This document shows positions 60,701-64,000 of a stretch of DNA of 64,000 nt, piece after piece. The notes beneath the pieces were generated by a model that saw nothing but the letters and a program-made list of their open reading frames with translations, had not been told where the DNA came from and searched no databases. The position numbers and the translations under genes were made by a program. Location of the stretch: positions 29,787,960 to 29,851,959 of the forward strand of contig NC_092563.1 of NCBI RefSeq assembly GCF_037975245.1, given 5' to 3'. Origin of the DNA: Apostichopus japonicus (lineage: Eukaryota; Echinodermata; Holothuroidea; Aspidochirotida; Stichopodidae). Numbering within the stretch: position 1 is the first letter of the stretch; the number at the start of each line of letters is the position of its first letter.

Positions 60701-63127
60701 ACTACTGTGCATTTGTGAGCATCTTGCCATAAACTGAAAATCAAACTTGCTCTGGCTATGTCCTCCAAAGTGAACATGTTTAATCAGTTTCTTTCAACAT
60801 TTGACAATTTGGAGGGAGATGACAGTTGCGAGGTGCATGGGGGGGTGAGGGGGTGAGGTGGTGGTGGTGGTGGTGGTGGTGGTGGGTGATTGAAGAATCA
60901 GCATCATGATTATTCATGAGTTCATCACAACACATACCAGTATAGTTATTGATATCAGCATTAATACTTTTTTACTCACCAGTTCATGACAACAGATTCC
61001 AGAATGGCAAGTGCTACCTGAGTAACTTTGGCATTTGCTGGGCCTACGAAGAAAGCAATCTAATGAAGAAAAAACCAGTGAAAGAGAGAGCACAATTTAG
61101 CATAACAGCTTGACATCATATACGGAATTTGTTAAAGCTAACCAGAATATTTATACTTTCCTGTAATTGAACAGTACAGCACCAGAAATAACCTGCAATC
61201 AGGAACCCTAGAAATATTTGCCAAACCCCAATAGAATTCATAAATGATACTTTCACTGGTTTGAGAACCTGAAATGTAGCAAATTGCTGGAGCAATACTA
61301 GATAATGAATGACTGATTTTCAGATCCTAATGCCATCTGCTTCTTGTCAAACATCATGACTGGTATTCATATTCACATGTCTATATGAACTGATAATTAT
61401 ACACAGATAGCTAGGCTGTGTATATTGTATGATTAAATATGATAGGCTTAACTATTCTGGCTATACAACTGAGTGATAATTGTATGTACAATTACTCCAA
61501 AGACCATAATGCAAAATTTTCGACTGAAAACAAGATAGTCCTTTTTTTACCTTGACAGACAATATGTTAACATAAGTTTGGGGCTTACATTGAAGTAGTA
61601 TAAAAAACTAATGTTATTAAACACCTAAACTGTGATTCACTTGGTCAATGCTTTGCTTGAGATGTGTTGATGGGTTGAACATGAGTTAGAGAGAAGCTGA
61701 GCTCTATATAGAGCATGTCTTACCACCAAATGGAGTAATATATGTACAATGAAGTTTCATTTTTGTTTTACTTTTACCTTTTTCAAGACAGCAGGTGTCA
61801 GGGTGGTGCTTGGTATTTGTTTGTTCTTCATCAGGGCTTGAACCCCTGTTAGAAGGCAACATAGTTCCTGACCTTTTCTGAAGGAACAATTAATATGTAC
61901 ATTATCATTTACATTGTATCCCACAAAAGAAGAATATGTTTTGTGTAGATACTTTTATTACACAGCTATTCTACAAAAAAAAATTCAGTTCTTGAAATAA
62001 GCAAAATTTTGAGTGAGAACAAAAGAATTATAAAACTCAGCAATATTTTCAAAGGCAGAAAACAATTGAAAGTATTTTAAAAGCAAAGCTGTGGCATATT
62101 TCTTGTTCTGATTATTAAATGGCAAAATGAACTTCCATTGGAGTTTGACATATATGTACTACAATGGTCTGAAAGTACAAACTGTTAACCCAAAACCAAA
62201 ATTTAATAACTGGACATTTATAATTATTAAAAACTGATGCATCTTGACTTTCTACTGCATTTTTCATAGCAAAATGATCATGTGATATCATGAACCATGT
62301 CATAAATACTGGAATTTTCTTTACAAAAATTAATATGCTTAAATTTGTCCCTTACTTATTTCAAATAATATTAACAAATTTAGCTCTACCAGACACAAGT
62401 TGAACGATTTCACTATTTTCATTTGTTGTTTTTCCTTTTTTTTAACTGAGTAAGTCAAGGACCATTGCTTCCGATTTCTGTTTTAGTTTTATGTTCTTTT
62501 TCAATGAAGCAGCATTTTAAGTCAATAGTGGGTGAAATTTTTAATTATTCCATCCAAAATAAATTTAATTTATGTACCATAAATTAAAATGCCACTTGTC
62601 AACTCAAATAATGAAGGAAAAAAGTATAAAGCATTTTGTAGGTTTCCAATTTTTATTTGCATGAGATTAAGATTAATATAAACACTGAGCAAAAACAAAT
62701 TTTTAGGATCAAGTCATATTCATTCATTCATTAACTAATTATTTAATTTCACTGGGAGACCCCCCAAAAAATAAGCAGGATGTCTTTGTTTGATTAATTG
62801 CAATCTTGTTTTGAGAAAAATGGTTAGGTTTGGTGAAACTGTTGAACAAACTCAGCCTGCCCCTTTATTTACAGTCAAGAACAAGTCTAACTATAATTTT
62901 TTTTTTAAAAAGCACAAAAATGAAGCCAGAAAGTATGAGTTTATCATTTGTTCTTACTCTTTTCCTTCCTCTACTCTTGACATCAAATACTCCACTCCTT
63001 CTAACTTGACAAACTCGGCCCCAAAAGTTGCATCTTTGGCAGAAACAGAGAGCTTGGCCAATGCCTCGTTCCGATGTCCTGCACTTGCAGACTTGAGGGC
63101 GCTGTACACTTCCTTGGCTTCTTTCCA
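39480..63127 (-). CDS. ELMO: ELMO/CED-12 engulfment and cell motility protein (17 exons, 5' part outside window)
   Basis: Exons in transcript order: 63127-62958, 61877-61778, 61059-60980, 58403-58338, 56393-56315, 55745-55695, 55167-55048, 54538-54440, 53875-53771, 53446-53338, 52589-52453, 51683-51511, 49855-49752, 43778-43671, 42107-42037, 40645-40580, 39674-39480. The sum is 1833 nt, 610 codons plus stop, all GT-AG and in phase. The protein matches ELMO throughout: SNEMAHNLYVFQQL, DDFKKLGFT, HPMFF followed by SFEEFFC and [30 protein letters not shown], and a C-terminal PxxP tail (PVVPEPPED). ELMO binds DOCK1-type proteins and RhoG to activate Rac in engulfment and migration. The Ras-binding-like N-terminus (about 85 residues in human ELMO1) must lie beyond 64000. 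I cannot tell which vertebrate paralogue is closest. Confidence 0.93.
40580..40645 (-). CDS. ELMO: ELMO exon p (PH domain)
   Basis: HLFTISMINNTKIELSSETF, then EG, equivalent to LAFSILYDSNCQLNFIAPDK. Acceptor ttcttctgcag, donor aaggt|gtaagt, phase 0 both sides. Confidence 0.85.
41230..42015. repeat. 107-bp C-rich minisatellite, about 7 copies, in ELMO intron o-p
   Basis: The unit contains tcttattcccaacctacctg, ccctcttccacccaatgctt and cagtagtcac with a variable C-run. Its edge is about 22 bases from the ELMO exon o donor at 42037. A diverged relative lies at 39270-39380 near the terminal exon (ccttctccacccaatgctta). Confidence 0.93.
42037..42107 (-). CDS. ELMO: ELMO exon o (PH domain)
   Basis: QVIDIAEVAAGKYQTTGNRP, then HHK, matching [20 protein letters not shown]. 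Acceptor ttggttacag; an AG five bases later would break the phase. Donor cacaag|gttagt. A 107-bp tandem array starts about 22 bases into the intron. Confidence 0.85.
42480..43340. repeat. 40-43-bp A/T-rich minisatellite, about 20 units, in ELMO intron n-o
   Basis: The core acatgatacttttactatgt followed by atcatatacaacattactac repeats with small variants (tatatactac, acttatattactatg). Stop-poor frames arise on the plus strand as a side effect. Confidence 0.95.
43671..43778 (-). CDS. ELMO: ELMO exon n (PH domain)
   Basis: [20 protein letters not shown], then STSIPSIETLKEK, matching [20 protein letters not shown]. Here the FWY of human ELMO1 is TQY. Acceptor aaatcctcag, donor aaaaga|gtaagc. Confidence 0.94.
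43800..45689. other. ELMO intron m-n, proximal part
   Basis: Noncoding apart from the possible SINE at 44530. C-runs at 44162 and 44648. Confidence 0.6.
44530..44600 (+). mobile_element. Possible SINE with B box
   Basis: gatccaggttcaaaccctgg is a good RNA polymerase III B box (GGTTCAAACCC). No matching A box or acceptor stem can be folded from the preceding 70 bases, so a tRNA gene is unlikely. Confidence 0.35.
45690..46500 (+). mobile_element. LINE reverse-transcriptase fragment (CR1/L2-like)
   Basis: Open frame 45710-46045 carries RT motifs: DLQKAFDTVPHRRLL, a degenerate GSLLGPVCSTMYMNDL (normally VPQGSVLGPLLF.IYINDL) and SADDTQ (normally FADDT). A later in-frame scrap at 46408-46470 reads LYKSLVRPLLDYCIQVWKPY. 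It is broken by stops and by an insertion at about 46277-46370. A dead copy in an ELMO intron. Confidence 0.85.
46277..46370. mobile_element. SINE-like piece with (aat)n head inside the LINE
   Basis: (ata)n is followed by aatgagacttatatagcccc and gctcaaggcgctttacaaag. This wording is shared by a dispersed repeat in many marine invertebrates. A diverged relative is at 56495-56560 (aataataataatggtgattt, ggtgctcaaggcgtg). It interrupts the RT-derived sequence. Confidence 0.5.
47225..47650. repeat. Three degenerate tandem copies with tgacctttgacct core
   Basis: Near 47262-47330, 47395-47490 and 47520-47640 the same order recurs: ttcagattttgacc, gacctttgacctccacc, aat-caataggattct, then gatccacctacaagtatgaa. 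Unit about 135 bp. This block separates the LINE RT fragment from its 3' end. Confidence 0.6.
47740..47970 (+). mobile_element. LINE 3' coding end fragment
   Basis: On the plus strand FEERIKADDKLND, and 47905-47945 gives ISENVVTAPTLNIFKNRL. This is the usual C-terminal LPENVVNAPTLNTFKNRLD of CR1/L2-like RT proteins. It probably belongs to the same insertion as 45690-46500. Confidence 0.65.
48690..48795 (-). mobile_element. Degenerate tRNA-derived SINE
   Basis: The minus strand has ttggtcactcgggtagaggg (A-box-like) and gcttcaaatcccgctctagc (B-box-like). The region between is expanded by ttgtgttgagttt repeats. Confidence 0.4.
49752..49855 (-). CDS. ELMO: ELMO exon m (enters PH domain)
   Basis: [20 protein letters not shown], then FMVKGGKLSNRSMK, matching [20 protein letters not shown]. 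Acceptor cattgtag, donor gaaag|gtaaga. Confidence 0.95.
50270..51275 (+). mobile_element. 5'-truncated L1/Tx1-like LINE 3' end
   Basis: Open frame 50536-51054 contains WFQYRILHRIIPTNYYLQK, then CTFCLLNLKPIEHLFYHC, the zinc-knuckle (CxxC...HxxxxC) at the end of L1-like ORF2. Upstream, frame-broken pieces (ENGHF, IFWNIMALFGL) continue the protein. The copy ends with (att)n, aataaaaaaaatcat and an A-run near 51270. It lies in ELMO intron between exons l and m, antisense to ELMO. Confidence 0.8.
51511..51683 (-). CDS. ELMO: ELMO exon l
   Basis: VMSVVKEQITEALALKPASM, then DSFWQQVQTRFAYANIKELR, and QAPSV at the end. It matches VMQVVKEQVMRALTTKPSSL. The acceptor gtcaaaag has a poor pyrimidine tract. 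The donor tgtttt|gtaagt is strong and gives the phase required by the next exon. Confidence 0.9.
51853..52452. repeat. 77-bp tandem array ending at the ELMO exon k donor
   Basis: The unit contains tacaagacataataagctta, cataccttatatagctaagc and tgtatgtatgtacagctgag. Eight copies run from about 51855 and end at the exon k/intron border (52453). On the minus strand the units starting 51871, 51948, 52024 and 52311 contain aaggtatgtaagctt, identical to the real splice donor. The unit at 52179 has aaggtaagtaagc. Units at 52102, 52257 and 52388 are degraded. Confidence 0.93.
52453..52589 (-). CDS. ELMO: ELMO exon k (ELMO domain core)
   Basis: SYHPMFFAMEDSFEEFFCHC, then [19 protein letters not shown], the best-conserved block of ELMO. 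Acceptor ttttctctag, donor cccaag|gtatgt. The intron side of this donor is the edge of a 77-bp tandem array that repeats the donor itself. Confidence 0.95.
52725..52840. repeat. 57-bp direct duplication
   Basis: gttagttttgcagtagctag and gttagttttacagtagctag each lead into gggctgga. Two copies, in the intron between ELMO exons j and k. Confidence 0.75.
53338..53446 (-). CDS. ELMO: ELMO exon j (ELMO domain)
   Basis: MVHDNLGRGEEYQCPFAQAC, then SLTEALCNILNIGDE, matching [22 protein letters not shown]. Acceptor ctgcttcag, donor cgaac|gtaagc. Confidence 0.93.
53771..53875 (-). CDS. ELMO: ELMO exon i (ELMO domain)
   Basis: DPSDPAKDFEATPPGVLGLQ, then CWSHLSNQHTENYTQ, matching [20 protein letters not shown]. 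Acceptor aaacctacag, donor cgcag|gtaaga. The intron just upstream carries a 51-bp duplication. Confidence 0.92.
53881..53985. repeat. 51-bp direct duplication at ELMO exon i acceptor
   Basis: tttaatcaaggagtccttgt, then attgctctattatcagaatg and ctgagtataatg, is present twice in tandem. The proximal copy includes the branch-point/acceptor region of exon i on the minus strand. Confidence 0.9.
54099..54147. repeat. (TA)n microsatellite
   Basis: About 24 TA units in the intron between ELMO exons h and i. A second, interrupted run is at 54740-54789, upstream of exon h in transcript order. Confidence 0.95.
54440..54538 (-). CDS. ELMO: ELMO exon h (start of ELMO domain)
   Basis: EMILNLRKNAFAADAE, then HTDDFKKLGFT, matching FELRRIAFDAE...TRDYKKLGF. 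Acceptor cttcatcag, donor ttact|gtaatt (weak at +4/+5). Confidence 0.92.
55048..55167 (-). CDS. ELMO: ELMO exon g
   Basis: VVRAALISNEMAHNLYVFQQ, then LYLNLLQHKRMMKVDQND. It is strongly ELMO-like (NNEMAHQLYVLQ...RMMTKMD). Donor gacgaa|gtaggt. The frame stays open for another 56 codons into the intron, but the next exon shows where splicing occurs. Confidence 0.93.
55695..55745 (-). CDS. ELMO: ELMO exon f (51 bp)
   Basis: Seventeen codons, RFEESIASRELRVVIHE, matching the helix RRQEMANILAQKQLRSIIL. Acceptor cattcacag, donor cacgag|gtttga. Confidence 0.88.
55841..56217. mobile_element. 377-bp hAT-like MITE with perfect 8-bp target duplication
   Basis: It starts cagtggcagagcg and ends ctagctccaccacag, roughly inverted. 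Both flanks read ggtagagg (55833-55840, 56218-56225). It lies in the ELMO intron between exons e and f. It shares internal sequence (tccggcgatct, gcgctccgcttagatagt) with 5640-5750. Confidence 0.88.
56315..56393 (-). CDS. ELMO: ELMO exon e
   Basis: GVRQECLGLINALCLKATAE matches the IQTYTIAVINALFLKA segment. Acceptor tatatctag, donor aagaag|gtgaag. Confidence 0.9.
56400..58337. other. ELMO intron d-e
   Basis: It contains an (aat)n/ctcaaggcg SINE-like scrap at 56495-56560 and a C-run at 57452. Otherwise nothing recognised. Confidence 0.6.
58338..58403 (-). CDS. ELMO: ELMO exon d
   Basis: PDHYVTVTNEVTLSSLRPYL matches the Y..V..EITIGQLIPHL segment. Acceptor acttttgcag, donor gacaa|gtaagt. Confidence 0.9.
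60228..60400. repeat. 86-bp direct duplication in ELMO intron c-d
   Basis: gtacgggctcagcctaacca, then cttaacctaacacctaacag and gtacagtaaacagcttggat, is present twice with one or two differences. Confidence 0.92.
60855..60885. repeat. (GGT)n microsatellite
   Basis: About nine GGT units after a G-rich lead, in ELMO intron c-d. Confidence 0.95.
60980..61059 (-). CDS. ELMO: ELMO exon c
   Basis: It reads IAFFVGPANAKVTQVALAIL then ESVVMN, matching IASFV...LAILESMVLN of ELMO1. Acceptor cttcattag, donor actg|gtgagt. Confidence 0.93.
61778..61877 (-). CDS. ELMO: ELMO exon b
   Basis: In the frame set by the previous exon it reads GQELCCLLTGVQALMKNKQI, then TTLTPAVLKK, the segment preceding IAxFV in ELMO. 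Acceptor ttccttcag, donor aaaag|gtaaaa. Confidence 0.88.
62958..63127 (-). CDS. ELMO: ELMO exon a (first exon visible; ARM-like region)
   Basis: Phase 0 start. It reads WKEAKEVYSALKSAS and GHRNEALAKLSVSAKDATF, then EFVKLEGVEYLMSRVEEGK. This aligns with the first ARM-like helices of ELMO (RDVTFAQEFINLDGISLL type). Acceptor cctctttacag, donor aaaaga|gtaaga. Confidence 0.9.
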
Positions 63128-63407
63128 CTGTAAAGAGGAAGAACAGTGAGTTATTTAATTCAGTGGGTGGACTAGTAAACCCAACAGTTTGTCTCCGATT
63201 TAACATAAGAACAGACAATAACTGGTTATTGTATTACAGAAACTGAAAATAGGGCCAAGTTTTATTTCATGTTTTAAATCAGGTATGCACTGTTAATATC
63301 CTTTGTTTTTAAAATAATTTTTCTACATATTTGTTTGCCTTGTTACGATGAAAGTTACACAAAGAACATCAGTTTAGTAGAATATATAGTATGTATGTGT
63401 GTATGTA

Positions 63408-63438
<31 letters not shown>

Positions 63439-64000
63439 GTGTATGTATGTATGTAAGTATGGGTGTATATATAATTGTACATAGTGTACTGTATATCCTT
63501 TAAAATAAAGGACAGTACTAGTCATAACACATTTAATGTGAATTCCAGGCATATTCCACTCTCTTTAAGTAGACTTTACCATATAAAATATACCAAAATG
63601 TTATCATTATTAGCAAAGATACTTCCACAAAAATTGTCCAGAGATGCATCAAACCTTCATCAAAATATGTAAAATTATACATTATCATGACTCTAGATAT
63701 ATGTAGGAATTCGAGAAATTTATTTGACAATGAGTAACATGTGTCTGTTCCAAACTCAAGTGAACCATTGCTAAAAACCATCCTGGATTCACAGCAACTA
63801 TGTAGGCTACATACGTACATAATTGATATCACTGAAAAAGCAGGAAATAACCCTGATGTGATATCATTGGACAGGTTGGCTGATGCATTACCTATTATTG
63901 TGAACCCATTCAACTAACTCTTACGAAAGGTCAAGTGAAACTGTTGGCTTTCATATGATCCAAATCTGATTTTAAAGTGGTTGGTTACGGTATCATTCTT
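63128..64000. other. ELMO intron upstream of exon a
   Basis: No ELMO exon for the N-terminal residues is visible, so the gene continues past 64000. A 58-codon plus-strand open run at 63740-63916 (LLKTILDSQQLCRLHTYIID, then DVISLDRLADALPIIVNPFN, stop) looks protein-like and could be a transposon scrap. Confidence 0.5.
63388..63460. repeat. (GT)n/(GTAT)n microsatellite
   Basis: Mixed GT and GTAT units. They create a His/Thr-repeat open frame on the minus strand that is not a gene. Confidence 0.95.

Noticed and set aside
63355-63552. His/Thr-repeat open frame
   Set aside because: It is caused by a GT/GTAT microsatellite.
1-64000. CRISPR arrays, operons, prokaryotic promoters or phage genes
   Set aside because: The tandem repeats lack uniform repeat-spacer structure, and the genes are intron-split animal genes.

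Overview
The window is animal nuclear DNA. It has long introns, GT-AG splice sites, very sparse coding sequence, many G/C homopolymer runs, minisatellites and decayed transposons. No prokaryotic gene organisation is visible. The look of the repeats and the style of both proteins suggest a marine invertebrate deuterostome, perhaps an echinoderm, but that assignment is a guess.

Two conserved genes can be reconstructed exon by exon, and they converge tail to tail. (1) Plus strand, 11344-29207: nine coding exons join in frame into a 954-residue protein. It has an N-terminal RRM, an RS/RD-dipeptide-rich region, an anticodon-binding-like domain, an LxxLL motif and a long Gln-rich tail. The middle of the protein is clearly nuclear receptor coactivator 5 (NCOA5). 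(2) Minus strand, 63127-39480: seventeen exons join in frame into the last 610 residues of an ELMO (CED-12) protein, the DOCK/Rac-GEF partner used in engulfment and cell migration. They cover the ARM-like, ELMO and PH regions and end in a C-terminal PxxP tail. The N-terminal exons lie beyond position 64000.

Layout. 1-11.2 kb: no firm gene, but two or three hAT-like elements and a possible Penelope-like tail. 11.2-29.9 kb: the NCOA5-like gene, with a 186-codon unidentified open frame (18028-18588) in its largest intron and a roughly 650-bp segment duplicated between two introns. 29.9-39.5 kb: intergenic, with a tRNA-derived SINE, a 60-bp tandem repeat, a 301-bp hAT-like MITE with a perfect 8-bp target duplication, and a 1.7-kb 24-bp minisatellite that is open in frame on both strands. 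39.5-63.1 kb: the ELMO gene, whose introns hold three more minisatellites, two LINE fragments, SINE-like pieces and another hAT MITE with a perfect 8-bp duplication.

The points most worth a second look are these. The invertebrate gene fuses an RRM to NCOA5. NCOA5 and ELMO are neighbours here, which echoes human 20q13.12. A 77-bp tandem array in ELMO intron 11 has apparently copied the authentic 5' splice site several times. An open reading frame ends 13 bases before the NCOA5 start codon. I could not run searches, so family names rest on recognised motifs and on exon phases that fit together without a break.
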